This document shows positions 1 through 11,306 of a DNA stretch of 64,000 nucleotides, one piece after another. Under the pieces are notes generated by a model, which saw nothing but the letters and a program-made list of their open reading frames with translations, was not told the DNA's origin and did not search any database. Position 1 is the first letter of the stretch. Each line of letters begins with the position of its first letter. The stretch is from Cellulomonas sp. 73-145 (lineage in GTDB: Bacteria > Actinomycetota > Actinomycetes > Actinomycetales > Cellulomonadaceae): positions 536,813-600,812 of the forward strand of contig MKTI01000009.1 of assembly GCA_001898185.1 (NCBI GenBank), read 5' to 3'. The translations under genes were made by a program, and so were the position numbers.

Positions 1-3000
1 CCAGCCGGCGCTCGTAGCGCAGGCCCAGTGCGAGCAGCAGCGTGCCGCAGAGAGCCAGGAGCACCCAGCCCTGCGTCTGCACCAGCACCCGGCCCGCCCA
101 CGGGCCGACCTGCAGCGCCGTCACCAGGACCAGCGTGGCCGCGCCGACCACGAAGGGCGCCTGCCAGCGCAGGGTGGCACCCAGCACGGTCGCGGCGACC
201 GCGAGGACGACCACGACGACCGGCCGCCAGGGCGCGCCGTCCGCCGCGCTGACGAGCGCCGGGAGGACGACGGCCAGGAGGAGACCAGGACCGAGGGTCG
301 GCCACGTACCGGCGGCAGGCTCCTGCGTCGTTCGGAGGAGCCCGAGCGCCGTGAGGAGCAGGCCGAGCGCGATCATCGGCACGTCCCACGACCACGGACC
401 GACCGCCGCTGCCACGAACGCTGCTGCGCCTGCGACCGCTGTCCCGGCGCCGACCCCCCAGCGTGCGTCCTGCGCCACGGCAGCGCGCGACGCTCCAGAG
501 CGCCGCAGCTGGGCGACGACGGCCAGCGCACCTCCGACGGTCAGGACCGCCACGAGCCGCACGGTCCCTGCCGCCGTCCTGTCGGACACCAGCAAGGTGG
601 GCAGCGCTGCGAGGCCGAGCGCCGGTGTGACGAGGGTCAGCCGGGACGGGATCCCGTCCCGCCGAGGCCAGCCCAGCAGGCTCGCGGCCAGCACCAGCGC
701 AGCCGCTGGGAGGGCCCAGCGCTCGGGCGGACCGCTCGTGGGCCCGGCGGAGTCCAGCCGGGGCGCGACGACGTACCACCACGGCCCGGCCGTTGCGAGT
801 GCGGCGGCGAGCGCGGCGACGTACCGCACCGTCGTGGCGCGCCGCTGCTGGGCCCGGACCAGCCATCCGGCGGTCAGGAGCACGGCCGCGACTCCTGCCC
901 AGGCAGCCGGCCGCCATGCCTCCGACCTCGACAGCAGGCTCGGGACCAGCAGCAGAGCACCCGATAGCGTCCGGGCTAGGTCGGCCGGCCTGGACCAGCT
1001 GGGTGGCCGTAGGAAGAGCGTCGTCACCAGAAGGAGGCCGAGCGCCGCCGGCACGACACCGCCGGGCGCTGCCGTGAGGATGCGGACGGCGACGAGAGCG
1101 CCCGCGGAGGTGATGAGGATTCCGACCCCCATCAGGTGACGGCCCCACGGGTCGTTCGCCCGGACCGGTACCGCGGAACCTGCGACCGCAAGACCCGCAC
1201 CGACCACCACGAGGACGCACAGCCGGAGGCGGCCGGCCGGATCCGGCTCGGCCGCGAGCACGCTCGGCAGCACCGCGGCAGTCGTGACCAGCCAGGGCTC
1301 CGCCGCCCGCACCGGGCCTTGCACGGGACGGGGAGCGTCCGTGCCGGCCGCGCGGCAGGCAGTGAGCAGCAGGACGGCGGCGAGGGTCCCGAGCAGCTCG
1401 GGCAGCGCGCCGCTGCCCCTCGTACCGGCAGCGTCGACGGCCGCGCGTGCCGGGCCCAGGACGCTCAGGCAGAGGCCGAGACCGGCGAGCACCGTCGTCA
1501 CCCCGGCCGGGCGTCGAGCTGACCGGTGTGCGGCGAGGAGGACCAGGACGACGGCGGCTGCGGTGGTGAGCACGCGACGGTCGGCGTGCAGCTGTGTGGT
1601 CAACGGAACGGCGCCGCCCAGGACCGCCGTCGGGAGCAGGCTCAGGGTCAGGCCGGCAGCCAGGAGCGTGACGCCGTCCGAGCGGCCCCGCCGTGCACGC
1701 AGGGCGCCCACCACGGCGACGACCACGGCGGTGGGCGCGGTGAACAGCTCCGGGGTGCCCTGCCCACCCGCGGCGAGCAGGGTCCACGACGCTGCGGTCG
1801 CCAGCGCCAGCGCTCCCCAGCGGAGCTCGGGACGCCGGTCGCGAACACCCGTGACGAGCGCCGCGACCGCGGCGACGAGCAGCACCGTGGCGGCGACCTG
1901 CGCAGACTGCAGGACTGCCGCGAGAAGCGCCGCCGCGAGCGTCGTCCAGCCCCCTGCCGCTGCGGCGCGACCGGCGCGGGCGCCGCGGCGCTCCCGGGCG
2001 ACGACCGAGAGCATGACCGCGGCCGCACCGCCGCTCGCGGCGACGAGGACGACCCCGGTCGCGGCCTGCGTCGGATGCAGCACGACCGCCGTGGACAGAG
2101 CTGCGAGAGCCAGGACCAGAGGGGCTGCACCGGCGCCGAGAACGGCACCCCACTCTCCGACGCGGTCGGCGCCCGAGACGAGTGCGAGCGCGACGAGGCC
2201 GCACGCCGCCACGACGACGAGCAGGATCGAGCGGTCCCACCACCCCGGCACGACGGCGAGCAACAACCAGCCGATCCCGGCCGAGCATGCCGCCGCCGTG
2301 AGGGCGACCTGGCGTTCGTCGCGTGGTCGGTCGGGTGCAACCACGACGAACGACAGGAGCGCGGCACCGCCCGTCGCGGCGATCGCGACGGCATCCCGGA
2401 TGCCCGCTCCCGCGGAGTGCGCCGCCACTCCGATCGCCGCGACGGTCCAGGGTGCCGCGGCAGCGGTCGACCTCGCGGCCCATGATCGGAGGACCCCCCA
2501 CGTGCGTGCCCACACCGCGACGGCGGCGCACGCGGCGAGCCCCAGGGCGGTCGCCCAGCCCCCGCCGTGCGCAGCCACGAGCCCGACCAACGGGCTGCAG
2601 ACGACCGCGATGCGGGCGGCCACGGCACGAGCCCCGACGCCGAGGGCGTCGCCCGACCGGCGGTCGACGACTGCGGCCGCGACGGTGAGCAGCAGGAGGA
2701 GGAGCACCGCGAAGGGCCCACCGGGAACGAGCGCACCGGCGCCGACCGAGATCAGCAGGGCCGCGGCGGGCAGCAGCGTCACAGCTGGTCGACCGAGGAT
2801 CGCGCCGGCACCCGCCGCCCGGCCGGGGCCGGTGCCGACCGCCTGATCGATCCGACTGTCCCGGGACATGGCCCCGACCAGGCCGGAGACGCATCCGGCC
2901 GCGACGAGAGCCAGCGCCGCCCCGGTCGCGGGTCGGGCCAGAGCGGCGCCCGCGACGACGTCCACGGAGGCTGCGCCGACGAACGCGCACTGCCAGATGA

Positions 3001-4138
3001 TCGCCGTCGACTCCTCGTGGGGAGCGGGAGCCGTCGCGCACAGCCAGGCCTGCACGGCGGCGGCCACGGCCGCTGCACCGAGCAGCACGAGACCGTCCCC
3101 GGGCGTGGTGCCGAGCGACGCCAGCGCGATCAGTGCCGCGACCGCCCACGCGAGAACAGAGCCCCCGGAGAGGAGCAGGGTCGCCGTCGCCGTTGCGTGG
3201 TCGTTCCCAGCCCGGGCGCGGACCTGCGGGACGTGCCGGACCCACCCCATCACGACGCTGCTCAGCAGCGCCCAGACCCAGCTCCGGGCCGACGGGTCCA
3301 GGGTCGCCAACGGGAGCGGAGCGGCGAACCACAGCACCGCGGCCCCGACGGTTCCGACCCGCAGGCGCGCCGCCCTGCCCCATCCCGCGAGCAGGACGGC
3401 GCAGACGAGCGAGGCCACGCTGGCATAGACGCCCGGCGCACCCGACCCGACGATCCCGGTGGTCCGCAGCGCCCAGGCGTCCAGGAGCAGCAGCACCGCC
3501 GCCACCGCCCCCACGGCTTCGGCGCCCTGCTTCAGACCCCGCCGCGCGAGGACCTGGGCCACGCCGAAGACCACGACGGTCCCGAGGGCCACGATCGCCG
3601 CACGCGCCTGAAGGTTCAGCACGCCCCACGAGAAGACGAGGAAGACGATCCCGGCCGCCGACAGGAGCCCCGCGCCGAGCGCCTGGAGCACCGATTGCAC
3701 CCGCCATCGCGGGGTGCTGGCGGTGCGGCGCTCGTGCGGGGGAGGACCCCAAGTCGGAGCCCCGGGTCGCGGGGCTCCTGGTGCGGGGCGTGCGGCGCCG
3801 CTGCTCGGGGCCGCGACACGTCCTGCCGAGGAGGGCGGCGGACGGAGCGGCGAGCGCGGTGTCCCGGCCTCGACGGGCGTGGCGGCGGGCCTCGACGGCT
3901 GGCTGAAGCGCGCGTCTCGCTCGGCGTACAGGGCGCGGACTCCGACCTCACGGTTGGCGATGGCCTCCGCGGCGGCGACCGACAGCCGCAGGACCGCCTG
4001 TGCGGCAGGGCCGTCCAGCGGGACGCCGCACCACAGGCAACGCGGGCCGGACAGAGGCGCGCCGCAGGCCGGGCACAGCGAACGGTCGAGCAGGCTTGCG
4101 CGCAGGACGTCGAACCGGCCGGTCGTCGGAGCGGTCAT
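1..4138 (-). CDS. Giant multi-spanning membrane protein with N-terminal zinc ribbon (SCO7613 C-terminal-domain type), C-terminus beyond window
   Basis: An open minus-strand frame runs from an ATG at 4138 to the window edge without a stop, giving at least 1,379 residues. Residues 22-25 (CPAC) and 34-37 (CLWC) form a two-knuckle zinc ribbon. An Ala/Pro/Arg-rich linker follows up to about residue 150. The rest is a long run of Ala/Leu/Val/Gly hydrophobic segments with short basic loops, implying dozens of membrane spans. This layout matches large actinobacterial membrane proteins named after Streptomyces SCO7613, whose function is unknown. The gene diverges from pup. The long plus-strand open frames over the same DNA are Arg/Pro/Ala-rich and look like GC-driven shadows. 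The family name is a recognition call; the zinc ribbon and hydrophobicity are read directly. Confidence 0.65.
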   Translation of the reverse strand, partial: MTAPTTGRFDVLRASLLDRSLCPACGAPLSGPRCLWCGVPLDGPAAQAVLRLSVAAAEAIANREVGVRALYAERDARFSQPSRPAATPVEAGTPRSPLRPPPSSAGRVAAPSSGAARPAPGAPRPGAPTWGPPPHERRTASTPRWRVQSVLQALGAGLLSAAGIVFLVFSWGVLNLQARAAIVALGTVVVFGVAQVLARRGLKQGAEAVGAVAAVLLLLDAWALRTTGIVGSGAPGVYASVASLVCAVLLAGWGRAARLRVGTVGAAVLWFAAPLPLATLDPSARSWVWALLSSVVMGWVRHVPQVRARAGNDHATATATLLLSGGSVLAWAVAALIALASLGTTPGDGLVLLGAAAVAAAVQAWLCATAPAPHEESTAIIWQCAFVGAASVDVVAGAALARPATGAALALVAAGCVSGLVGAMSRDSRIDQAVGTGPGRAAGAGAILGRPAVTLLPAAALLISVGAGALVPGGPFAVLLLLLLTVAAAVVDRRSGDALGVGARAVAARIAVVCSPLVGLVAAHGGGWATALGLAACAAVAVWARTWGVLRSWAARSTAAAAPWTVAAIGVAAHSAGAGIRDAVAIAATGGAALLSFVVVAPDRPRDERQVALTAAACSAGIGWLLLAVVPGWWDRSILLVVVAACGLVALALVSGADRVGEWGAVLGAGAAPLVLALAALSTAVVLHPTQAATGVVLVAASGGAAAVMLSVVARERRGARAGRAAAAGGWTTLAAALLAAVLQSAQVAATVLLVAAVAALVTGVRDRRPELRWGALALATAASWTLLAAGGQGTPELFTAPTAVVVAVVGALRARRGRSDGVTLLAAGLTLSLLPTAVLGGAVPLTTQLHADRRVLTTAAAVVLVLLAAHRSARRPAGVTTVLAGLGLCLSVLGPARAAVDAAGTRGSGALPELLGTLAAVLLLTACRAAGTDAPRPVQGPVRAAEPWLVTTAAVLPSVLAAEPDPAGRLRLCVLVVVGAGLAVAGSAVPVRANDPWGRHLMGVGILITSAGALVAVRILTAAPGGVVPAALGLLLVTTLFLRPPSWSRPADLARTLSGALLLVPSLLSRSEAWRPAAWAGVAAVLLTAGWLVRAQQRRATTVRYVAALAAALATAGPWWYVVAPRLDSAGPTSGPPERWALPAAALVLAASLLGWPRRDGIPSRLTLVTPALGLAALPTLLVSDRTAAGTVRLVAVLTVGGALAVVAQLRRSGASRAAVAQDARWGVGAGTAVAGAAAFVAAAVGPWSWDVPMIALGLLLTALGLLRTTQEPAAGTWPTLGPGLLLAVVLPALVSAADGAPWRPVVVVVLAVAATVLGATLRWQAPFVVGAATLVLVTALQVGPWAGRVLVQTQGWVLLALCGTLLLALGLRYERRL

Positions 4139-4149
4139 GCCGGGATCCT

Positions 4150-4195
4150 CACAGGTCAGGCGGCCCGCCGCGGGACGTTGTGCACACAGGTCAGG
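4150..4195. repeat. 11-bp direct repeat in the divergent pup promoter region
   Basis: CACAGGTCAGG occurs at 4150-4160 and again at 4185-4195, 35 bp apart. The copies lie between the divergent membrane-protein gene and pup. Regularly spaced direct repeats in a divergent promoter region can be regulator sites, but nothing identifies a binding protein here. Confidence 0.35.
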
Positions 4196-4306
4196 GGTGT
4201 GTCAGCGCCGCACGGGGGCGCGCGGCCGTCACCCGGCGGTGTCGGCGCCAGGGCCTAGGGTGGGCACGAGCAGGCCACAGCAGGAGTCCACCCCCGGGAG
4301 GTCACC

Positions 4307-4501
4307 ATGGCGGGAACCGAGCACGTCAACCGGCACCAGGACGACGTACCGGGCGACGAGCCCGAGGCCCCCACGCCCGCGGCACCGTCGGCCCAGGCGC
4401 GGGACGCGGAGGTCGATGCGCTGCTGGAGGAGATCGACGACGTCCTGGAGTCCAACGCCGAGCAGTTCGTCCGTGGGTTCGTGCAGAAGGGTGGTCAGTG
4501 A
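4307..4501 (+). CDS. pup: Prokaryotic ubiquitin-like protein Pup
   Basis: Pup is attached through its C-terminal residue to lysines of target proteins, which marks them for the mycobacterial-type proteasome. This 64-aa protein is acidic and Ala/Asp/Glu-rich, with a helical stretch around residues 33-55 that in the family binds the Mpa/ARC coiled coil. It ends in Gly-Gly-Gln, so Dop must deamidate the terminal Gln to Glu before ligation. A GGGAGG ribosome-binding site precedes the ATG. The stop overlaps the GTG start of prcB, as in other actinobacteria. Length, C-terminus and neighbours leave little doubt. Confidence 0.97.
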   Translation: MAGTEHVNRHQDDVPGDEPEAPTPAAPSAQARDAEVDALLEEIDDVLESNAEQFVRGFVQKGGQ

Positions 4502-5340
4502 GCACCGACGCCCATCCGGCCGGGCGGCTGCCGGCAGCCTTCACCACGCCGGGGACCTCGTCCTTCGTCGAGTTCCTCGGCGGGTACGCCCCGCAGCTGC
4601 TGCCCGCCTCCCGAGCGGTCGAGGCGGGCGCTCCCGCCGCCGCCTTGAACGCACCGCACGGCACCACCATCGTCGCCCTGGTCTTCGACGGCGGGGTCGT
4701 GCTCGCGGGTGACCGGCGAGCGACCATGGGATCGATGATCGCCAGCCGGCACATCGAGAAGGTCTTCCCGGCAGACGACTACTCCGCCGTGGGCATCGCC
4801 GGCACGGCGGGCCTGGCCGTCGAGCTGGTGCGGCTGTTCCAGCTGGAGCTCGAGCACTACGAGAAGATCGAGGGCTCGCTGCTGTCGCTGGACGGCAAGG
4901 CGAACCGGCTCGCCACCATCATCAGGGGACAGCTCCCGCTGGCGCTCCAGGGGCTCGCCGTCGTGCCGCTCTTCGCCGGTTTCGACCTGGACCGACGCGT
5001 CGGCCGGATCTTCTCCTACGACGTGACAGGCGGTCGGTACGAGGAGCAGGAGCACCACGCGGTCGGGTCCGGGTCCGTGTTCGCACGTGGTTCGCTGAAG
5101 AAGCGGTGGCGCTCCGGCATGACGGCGGTCGAGGCGGTGCGCGTCGCCGTGGAGGCCCTCGTCGACGCGGCGGACGACGACTCGGCGACGGGCGGCCCGG
5201 ACAGCGACCGCGGGATCTACCCGGTCGTCGCGACGGTCACCGAGGCCGGCTACCTCCGGGTGCCCGACTCGGAGCTGGCGGCGGCGACGGACGAGGTCCG
5301 CGCGGCTCGGCGCGAGGGACGAGGAGGACCGGCCCGATGA
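4498..5340 (+). CDS. prcB: Proteasome subunit beta (PrcB), catalytic
   Basis: PrcB forms the inner rings of the 20S core and carries the N-terminal threonine nucleophile. The 280-aa precursor has a propeptide of about 55 residues. The processing site lies in HGTTIVAL, which makes Thr56 the mature first residue. The fold continues with [14 protein letters not shown], typical of beta subunits. The GTG start overlaps the pup stop by four bases (GTGA), and the gene ends in an ATGA overlap with prcA, so subunit ratios are probably fixed by translational coupling. The Thr position is read from the sequence; processing is inferred from the family. Confidence 0.96.
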   Translation: MSTDAHPAGRLPAAFTTPGTSSFVEFLGGYAPQLLPASRAVEAGAPAAALNAPHGTTIVALVFDGGVVLAGDRRATMGSMIASRHIEKVFPADDYSAVGIAGTAGLAVELVRLFQLELEHYEKIEGSLLSLDGKANRLATIIRGQLPLALQGLAVVPLFAGFDLDRRVGRIFSYDVTGGRYEEQEHHAVGSGSVFARGSLKKRWRSGMTAVEAVRVAVEALVDAADDDSATGGPDSDRGIYPVVATVTEAGYLRVPDSELAAATDEVRAARREGRGGPAR

Positions 5341-6149
5341 GCATGCCCTTCTACGTCTCGCCCGAGCAGCTGATGAAGGACCGCGCGGACTATGCCCGCA
5401 AGGGCATTGCGCGGGGGCGCTCCGTCGTGGTGCTGCAGTACGACGACGGCGTCGCCTTCGCGACGGAGAACCCGTCGCGCGCGCTGCACAAGGTCTCGGA
5501 GATCTACGACCGGATCGCGTTCGCCGCCGTCGGCAAGTACAACGAGTTCGAGAACCTGCGGGTGGCCGGCGTGCGGTACGCGGACCTTCGCGGGTACTCC
5601 TACGACCGGGTCGACGTCACGGCGCGGGGCCTCGCGAACGCCTACGCGCAGACGCTGGGAACGGTCTTCACCACCGAGTCGAAGCCGCTCGAGGTCGAGC
5701 TCGTCGTCGTCGAGGTCGGTCGTGAGCCGGCGGGGGACCAGATCTACCGCCTCAGCTACGACGGATCGGTCGCCGACGAGCACGGCTGGGTGGCGATGGG
5801 CGGGCAGTCGGACAGGCTGGCGGCGATCATCGGTGAGCACTGGCGGCCTGGCATGAGCCTCGCCGAGGTCCTCGAGCTCGGCGTCCGTGCCCTCGGCGCG
5901 CCGGCAGAGGACGGTGCAGCGCCCCGTGCCCTCGGTGCGTCGAGCCTCGAGGTCGCGGTGCTCGACCGCACGCGACCGCGGCGCGCCTTCCGTCGCCTGA
6001 CGGGGGCGCTGCTGGAGGACGTCCTGGGCACCGGACCGACCGAGGCGCCCCGGCCGGGGTCGGGCTCGGCCGAGGCCAGCGGGGACGAGCACCCGCCTGG
6101 TCCGGAGGAAGGACCGAGCGCCGAGCAGCCGGAGGACCCCGCTCGCTGA
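5337..6149 (+). CDS. prcA: Proteasome subunit alpha (PrcA)
   Basis: PrcA makes the outer, gating rings of the 20S core and docks the Mpa/ARC unfoldase. The 270-aa product starts [20 protein letters not shown] and continues with [14 protein letters not shown], the usual alpha-type N-terminus. Its last 60 residues or so are Pro/Glu/Gly-rich and likely disordered. Start and stop are set by the ATGA overlap with prcB and by the short 41-bp gap before pafA. No catalytic threonine is expected in this subunit. Confidence 0.96.
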   Translation: MSMPFYVSPEQLMKDRADYARKGIARGRSVVVLQYDDGVAFATENPSRALHKVSEIYDRIAFAAVGKYNEFENLRVAGVRYADLRGYSYDRVDVTARGLANAYAQTLGTVFTTESKPLEVELVVVEVGREPAGDQIYRLSYDGSVADEHGWVAMGGQSDRLAAIIGEHWRPGMSLAEVLELGVRALGAPAEDGAAPRALGASSLEVAVLDRTRPRRAFRRLTGALLEDVLGTGPTEAPRPGSGSAEASGDEHPPGPEEGPSAEQPEDPAR

Positions 6150-6190
6150 GCGGCACGAGCAGTCCGGACCCGACGAAGGGAGGAGCCGCC

Positions 6191-7552
6191 GTGGACCGAC
6201 GGATCTTCGGCCTGGAGACCGAGTACGGCGTCACGTGCGCCGCGGTGGACGGGCGCGGCCTCTCGGCGGACGAGGTGGCGCGCTACCTGTTCCGCAAGGT
6301 TGTGGCGTGGGGACGCTCCTCCAACGTGTTCCTGCGCAACGGGTCGCGGCTGTACCTCGACGTCGGCTCCCACCCGGAGTACGCGACGGCGGAGTGCGAC
6401 GACTGGCGGCAGCTGGTCACCCACGACCGGGCGGGGGAGCGGATCCTCGAAGGACTGGTGCAGGACGCCCAGCAGCGGCTGGAGCACGAGGGTCTGCCCG
6501 GCAGCATCCACCTGTTCAAGAACAACACCGACTCTGCGGGCAACTCGTACGGCTGCCACGAGAACTACCTGGTGCGCCGGCAGGGCGACTTCGCCCGGCT
6601 CTCCGACGTGCTGGTGCCGTTCCTGATCACGCGTCAGATCCTCACCGGCGCCGGCAAGGTGCTGGCGACCCCACGGGGAGCGGTGTACTGCCTCTCGCAG
6701 CGCGCCGACCACATCTGGGAGGCGGTCTCCAGCGCGACGACCCGGTCCCGGCCCATCATCAACACGCGCGACGAGCCGCATGCGGACGCGGAGCACTTCC
6801 GCCGCCTGCACGTGATCGTCGGGGACTCGTCGATGGCCGAGACGACGACGATGCTCAAGGTCGGTGCCACCGACATGCTGCTGCGTCTGGTCGAGGCCGG
6901 TGTCCCCATCCGGGACATGGCGCTGGAGAACCCCATCCGGGCCATCCGCGAGATCAGCCACGACATGACGGGGCAGCACCCCATCACGCTGGCGTCCGGT
7001 CGCACCGTGACGGCGATCGACCTGCAGGAGGAGTACCTCGCGCGGGTCGCCGACTTCGTCGGTTCGGAGGTGGGTCCCTCACCGGAGACCAAGCAGGTCC
7101 TCGACCTCTGGGAGCGGGGGCTGCGCGCGCTGCGCACCGGTGACCTCTCGCTGGTGGACCGCGAGCTGGACTGGGCGATCAAGTACCGCATGATCGAGCG
7201 GTACCGCGCCAAGCACGGCCTGGAGCTGTCCGACGTGCGGGTGCAGCGCCTCGACCTCGCCTACCACGACATCTCTCGCACCGAGGGCCTGTACAACCTG
7301 CTCGCCGCCCGTGGCCTCGTCGAGCGGGTGACCACCGACGTGGAGGTGTTCGAGGCGACCGAGCAGCCGCCGCAGACGACGCGGGCCAAGCTGCGCGGCG
7401 ACTTCGTGCGGGCGGCCCAGGACGCTCGGCGTGACTACACGGTGGACTGGGTGCATCTGAAGCTGAACGACCAGGCGCAGCGGACGGTCCTGTGCAAGGA
7501 CCCGTTCCGGAGCGTCGACGAGCGGGTGGACCGGCTCATCGAGTCGATGTGA
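6191..7552 (+). CDS. pafA: Pup--protein ligase PafA
   Basis: PafA phosphorylates the C-terminal glutamate of Pup with ATP and transfers Pup to substrate lysines. The 453-aa product has the glutamine-synthetase-like N-terminal motif IFGLETEYG (residues 5-13), which supplies metal-binding glutamates. The [11 protein letters not shown] segment places the expected catalytic-base Asp at residue 57. The start is GTG, preceded by AAGGGAGGAG. It is PafA rather than Dop: the full-length ligase signature is present and the long Dop loop insert is not evident. No dop or arc/mpa gene is seen in this window. Confidence 0.95.
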   Translation: MDRRIFGLETEYGVTCAAVDGRGLSADEVARYLFRKVVAWGRSSNVFLRNGSRLYLDVGSHPEYATAECDDWRQLVTHDRAGERILEGLVQDAQQRLEHEGLPGSIHLFKNNTDSAGNSYGCHENYLVRRQGDFARLSDVLVPFLITRQILTGAGKVLATPRGAVYCLSQRADHIWEAVSSATTRSRPIINTRDEPHADAEHFRRLHVIVGDSSMAETTTMLKVGATDMLLRLVEAGVPIRDMALENPIRAIREISHDMTGQHPITLASGRTVTAIDLQEEYLARVADFVGSEVGPSPETKQVLDLWERGLRALRTGDLSLVDRELDWAIKYRMIERYRAKHGLELSDVRVQRLDLAYHDISRTEGLYNLLAARGLVERVTTDVEVFEATEQPPQTTRAKLRGDFVRAAQDARRDYTVDWVHLKLNDQAQRTVLCKDPFRSVDERVDRLIESM

Positions 7553-7621
7553 GGACCCGTACAGTGGACGGCCGGGCCGCGAGGTGGCCGTTGTCCGCAC
7601 GGTGGACGAAGGAGGGACGAG

Positions 7622-8485
7622 GTGCGCCTGCGCGCTGCGCTGCTCGCGCTCCTCGCGCTGCTGCTCACGGCCTGCGCCGGACCGGCGTCGTCGGCCCCTG
7701 AGGTCTCCGTCTCCGGTGAGCCGGGCAGCAAGCCGATCCTCACCTACGTCGCCCCGCTCGATCCGGGGCGGACCTACCGGTCCACCATCTGGCCCGGCAC
7801 GGGGCCTGAGCTGCGTGACGGTGAGCCGGTGCTGCTGAACTACTGGGTGGAGAACGCGCGGACGGCCACCGTCGTCGCGGAGAGCTACTCGGCGAGCCCC
7901 GTGACGCGCGAGCTGACCCCTGCCGCGCTCGGCGCAGACCTGTACCGGACGCTGTCCGGCGCTCACACCGGCGCCCGGCTGCTCCAGGTGAGCCCGCCGG
8001 GGACCGGGGCCGGGAACGACGTGCCCACCGTCACCGTGGTCGACGTCCTGCCGCTGCGCGCCACCGGCCAGCACGTCGACCCGCCGCAGGGCCTTCCCAC
8101 CGTGAAGCTCGCCGCGGACGGTGCGCCGACGGTGACGCCGACCGGGACGGACCCGCCCACCTCGCTGGTCGCCCAGCCGCTGATCCGTGGCTCCGGTCGC
8201 CAGGTGACGCGGAGCGACACGGTGACGGTCCAGTACGTCGGCTTCTCCTGGAAGACGGGCGAGGCGTTCGACTCCACCTGGAGCCGGGGCTCGCCGTCGT
8301 CGTTCTCTCTCGTGGACGTCCCCGCGTGGGCCGACGGCCTGGCCGACCAGCCGGTCGGCTCGCAGCTGCTGCTCGTGGTCCCGCCGACGTACGCGCTGGG
8401 TGCGACGCAGAGCCAGGAGCTGTCCGGACAGACCGTCGTGTTCGTCGTCGACATCCTGGCGGTCGCCGCCGGAGGGACCTCATGA
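7622..8485 (+). CDS. FKBP-type peptidyl-prolyl isomerase, lipoprotein
   Basis: The 287-aa protein begins with a hydrophobic signal and the lipobox LTAC, so it should be lipidated at Cys18 and anchored outside the membrane. The last 110 residues or so form an FKBP domain: [20 protein letters not shown], then the [15 protein letters not shown] stretch of the pocket. The segment before it resembles a second, degenerate FKBP-like unit. It probably helps exported proteins fold. The start is GTG with an AAGGAGGGAC Shine-Dalgarno. It overlaps hisF by four bases (ATGA), so it is translationally coupled to the histidine and tryptophan run. Confidence 0.88.
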   Translation: MRLRAALLALLALLLTACAGPASSAPEVSVSGEPGSKPILTYVAPLDPGRTYRSTIWPGTGPELRDGEPVLLNYWVENARTATVVAESYSASPVTRELTPAALGADLYRTLSGAHTGARLLQVSPPGTGAGNDVPTVTVVDVLPLRATGQHVDPPQGLPTVKLAADGAPTVTPTGTDPPTSLVAQPLIRGSGRQVTRSDTVTVQYVGFSWKTGEAFDSTWSRGSPSSFSLVDVPAWADGLADQPVGSQLLLVVPPTYALGATQSQELSGQTVVFVVDILAVAAGGTS

Positions 8486-9252
8486 GCCTCGCCCTGCGTG
8501 TCATCCCGTGCCTCGACGTGGACGCCGGGCGCGTCGTCAAGGGCGTGAACTTCGAGAACCTTCGCGATGCCGGCGACCCGGTGGAGCTCGCGCGTCGTTA
8601 CGACGCGGAGGGTGCCGACGAGGTCACGTTCCTCGACGTGTCGGCGTCGTCCGCCGGACGGGAGACGACGTACGACGTCGTGCGGCGCACCGCCGAGCAG
8701 GTGTTCGTGCCGCTGACCGTGGGCGGCGGCGTCCGCTCGGCGGAGGACGTGGACCGGCTGCTCCGGGCCGGTGCCGACAAGGTGGGCGTCAACACCGCGG
8801 CGATCGCCCGGCCCGAGCTCATCGCGGAGATCGCGCAGCGCTTCGGCTCGCAGGTCCTCGTCCTGTCCGTCGACGCCCGCCGCTGCACCGGCGAGACCCG
8901 GACGCCGTCGGGCTACGAGGTGACCACCCACGGCGGTCGGCGCGGAACGGGGATCGACGCCGTGGAGTGGGCCGCCCGTGCCGCCGAGCTCGGCGCCGGA
9001 GAGATCCTGCTCAACTCGATGGACGCGGACGGCACGGAAGCCGGGTTCGACCTCCAGATGCTGACCGATGTGCGGGCAGCGGTCAGCGTGCCGCTGATCG
9101 CGAGCGGCGGGGCCGGTACGCCGGCGCACTTCGTCGAGGCGGCGCAGGCGGGCGCTGACGCGGTGCTCGCGGCGAGCGTGTTCCACTTCGGGCAGCTGAC
9201 GGTCCGCCAGGTCAAGGACGCGCTGCGCGCCGCGGGGGTCACGGTCCGCTGA
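8482..9252 (+). CDS. hisF: Imidazole glycerol phosphate synthase cyclase subunit HisF
   Basis: HisF condenses PRFAR with ammonia delivered by HisH to give imidazole glycerol phosphate and AICAR. The 256-aa (beta/alpha)8 barrel opens with [19 protein letters not shown], which holds the first catalytic Asp (residue 12). It then shows VTFLDVSAS and VGGGVRS, and near the end [10 protein letters not shown] for phosphate binding. Length is standard. The ATG overlaps the stop of the FKBP gene. hisH and hisA are not in the window; the next gene is hisI. Confidence 0.95.
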   Translation: MSLALRVIPCLDVDAGRVVKGVNFENLRDAGDPVELARRYDAEGADEVTFLDVSASSAGRETTYDVVRRTAEQVFVPLTVGGGVRSAEDVDRLLRAGADKVGVNTAAIARPELIAEIAQRFGSQVLVLSVDARRCTGETRTPSGYEVTTHGGRRGTGIDAVEWAARAAELGAGEILLNSMDADGTEAGFDLQMLTDVRAAVSVPLIASGGAGTPAHFVEAAQAGADAVLAASVFHFGQLTVRQVKDALRAAGVTVR

Positions 9253-9327
9253 CGTGGGCACCCGCACCCGGGTGCTCCAGATGGACCGGGACCCGGCTGC
9301 CCGGCGTCGCCGTGGCAGGATCCTGGG

Positions 9328-9723
9328 GTGCCCGCTGAGCCCTTCGCCGCCCCGGCCGTCCCTGGTTCCACCGGTCTCGACCCGGCCGTCTCGGCGCGCC
9401 TCGCGCACGACGCGGCAGGTCTGGTCGCCGCCGTCATCCAGCAGCACGACACGCACGAGGTGCTGATGCTGGGGTGGATGGACGACGAGGCTCTGCACCG
9501 GACGCTCACCACGGGACGCGTCACGTTCTGGAGTCGTTCCAGGCGTGAGTACTGGCGCAAGGGCGACACGTCCGGCCACGTCCAGCTGGTCCGTTCGGTC
9601 GACCTCGACTGCGACGGTGACGCCGTGCTGGTGCAGGTCGAGCAGGTCGGCGCCGCGTGCCACACCGGGGCTCGTTCGTGCTTCGACGCCGGAGGTCCGC
9701 TCCCCGCCGTGGTGGGCGAATGA
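9328..9723 (+). CDS. hisI: Phosphoribosyl-AMP cyclohydrolase HisI
   Basis: This enzyme opens the purine ring of phosphoribosyl-AMP in histidine synthesis. The 131-aa product is the monofunctional type, with no HisE pyrophosphohydrolase domain. Diagnostic segments are [28 protein letters not shown], the metal-binding LDCDGDAVL and the zinc-binding [11 protein letters not shown]. The start used is GTG 9328. The stop overlaps the trpE ATG (ATGA), so histidine and tryptophan genes are read as one coupled unit. Confidence 0.94.
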   Translation: MPAEPFAAPAVPGSTGLDPAVSARLAHDAAGLVAAVIQQHDTHEVLMLGWMDDEALHRTLTTGRVTFWSRSRREYWRKGDTSGHVQLVRSVDLDCDGDAVLVQVEQVGAACHTGARSCFDAGGPLPAVVGE

Positions 9724-11306
9724 GCGCGCCCGAGCCGGCCGTCCCGGGGGCGACAGAGCCGGTCGACGCCGTCGAGGTCCCGTGGGGGTCCACCTGGCCG
9801 ACGCTGGACGGGTTCCGGGAGCTGGCGCGGGACAACCGCGTGATCCCGGTGGTCCGGAGGCTGCTGGCCGACGCGACGACGCCCGTGGGCCTCTACCGCG
9901 CGCTGGCGGCCGGGCGTCCGGGGACGTTCGTGCTGGAGTCGGCCGAGGCGGACGGCACCTGGGGGCGGTGGTCGTTCGTCGGCGTGCGGTCGCGCGCCAC
10001 CCTCGGGGTGGTGGACGGCCGTGCCGTCTGGTCGGGTGACGTACCGGTCGGCGTGCCGCGGGACGGGGACGTCCTGGAGGTGCTGGGCGCGACGCTCGAG
10101 GTGCTGCGGACGCCGCCCGTACCGGGACTTCCGCCGCTGACGGGCGGCCTCGTGGGTGCGCTGGGGTGGGACGTCGTGCGCCACTGGGAGCCCACCCTGC
10201 CGGCGGAGGCGCCCGACGAGCTCGGGGTCCCGGAGGTGACGCTGCTGCTCGCCACCGACCTGGCAGCGGTCGACCACCAGGACGGTTCGGTCTGGCTGGT
10301 GGCCAACGCGATCAACTTCGACGCGACGGACGACCGCGTCGACGAGGCCTACACCGACGCGGTCGCCCGGCTCGAGGCGATGCAGGCCGGCCTGGTGGGA
10401 GCCGCGGAGCCTGCCGTCGCGGTGCTCGACCCGTCGCTGCCCGAGCCGGAGCTCCGCTTCCGCACCAGCCGCCCGGACTTCGAGGCGGCGGTCCGCACGG
10501 GGAAGGCCGCGATCAGGGACGGTGAGGTGTTCCAGGTCGTGCTCTCGCAGCGCCTCGACCTCGACTGCCCGGCCGACCCGCTCGACGTCTATCGCGTGCT
10601 GCGGACCGTGAACCCGAGTCCCTACATGTACTACCTGCAGCTCCAGGATCCTCGCGGCGAGGACTTCGCCGTCGTGGGCTCCAGCCCGGAGACGCTGGTG
10701 AAGGTGACCGACGGCCAGGTGGTCACCTTCCCGATCGCCGGGTCGCGTCCGCGAGGGCGGACCCCGGACGAGGACAGGGCCCTGGCGGACGAGGTCCTCG
10801 CGGACCCGAAGGAGCGGGCCGAGCACATCATGCTGGTCGACCTGGCGCGCAACGATCTCGCGAAGGTGTGCGAGCCGACGTCCGTCGAGGTGGTGGAGTT
10901 CATGTCGGTCCGTCGGTACTCGCACATCATGCACATCTGCTCGACGGTGGTCGGCAGCCTCCGGGCCGGGGCGACGGCGTTGCAGACTTTCGTCGCGACC
11001 TTCCCCGCCGGCACCCTCTCCGGCGCGCCGAAGCCCCGTGCGATCGCGCTGATCGACGCCGTAGAACCCGCCCGGCGGGGGATCTACGGCGGCACGGTGG
11101 GCTACTTCGACTTCGCCGGCGACATGGACATGGCGATCGCGATCCGTACCGCTCTCCTGCGGGGCGGCACCGCGAGCGTCCAGGCCGGTGCGGGCATCGT
11201 GGCGGACTCGGTCCCGGAGGTCGAGTACGCCGAGACGCGGGCCAAGGCTGCCGCCGCCGTCCGAGCGGTGCAGATCGCGGCACGGCTACGTCCGGCGCAA
11301 CGGTGA
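9720..11306 (+). CDS. trpE: Anthranilate synthase component I (TrpE)
   Basis: TrpE converts chorismate to anthranilate using ammonia from TrpG. The 528-aa product has an N-terminal regulatory domain that starts by about residue 30. The chorismate-binding domain follows, with [25 protein letters not shown], the [12 protein letters not shown] segment and [12 protein letters not shown]. The ATG overlaps the hisI stop, and the gene ends in a GTGA overlap with the next gene. trpG and trpD are not present here, so the pathway is split. No leader peptide was found upstream, as expected for an internal operon position. Confidence 0.95.
   Translation: MSAPEPAVPGATEPVDAVEVPWGSTWPTLDGFRELARDNRVIPVVRRLLADATTPVGLYRALAAGRPGTFVLESAEADGTWGRWSFVGVRSRATLGVVDGRAVWSGDVPVGVPRDGDVLEVLGATLEVLRTPPVPGLPPLTGGLVGALGWDVVRHWEPTLPAEAPDELGVPEVTLLLATDLAAVDHQDGSVWLVANAINFDATDDRVDEAYTDAVARLEAMQAGLVGAAEPAVAVLDPSLPEPELRFRTSRPDFEAAVRTGKAAIRDGEVFQVVLSQRLDLDCPADPLDVYRVLRTVNPSPYMYYLQLQDPRGEDFAVVGSSPETLVKVTDGQVVTFPIAGSRPRGRTPDEDRALADEVLADPKERAEHIMLVDLARNDLAKVCEPTSVEVVEFMSVRRYSHIMHICSTVVGSLRAGATALQTFVATFPAGTLSGAPKPRAIALIDAVEPARRGIYGGTVGYFDFAGDMDMAIAIRTALLRGGTASVQAGAGIVADSVPEVEYAETRAKAAAAVRAVQIAARLRPAQR

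Noticed and set aside
42-4258. Several long plus-strand frames over the first 4.2 kb
   Set aside because: They are Arg/Pro/Ala-rich without domains, whereas the minus strand reads as one continuous zinc-ribbon membrane protein.
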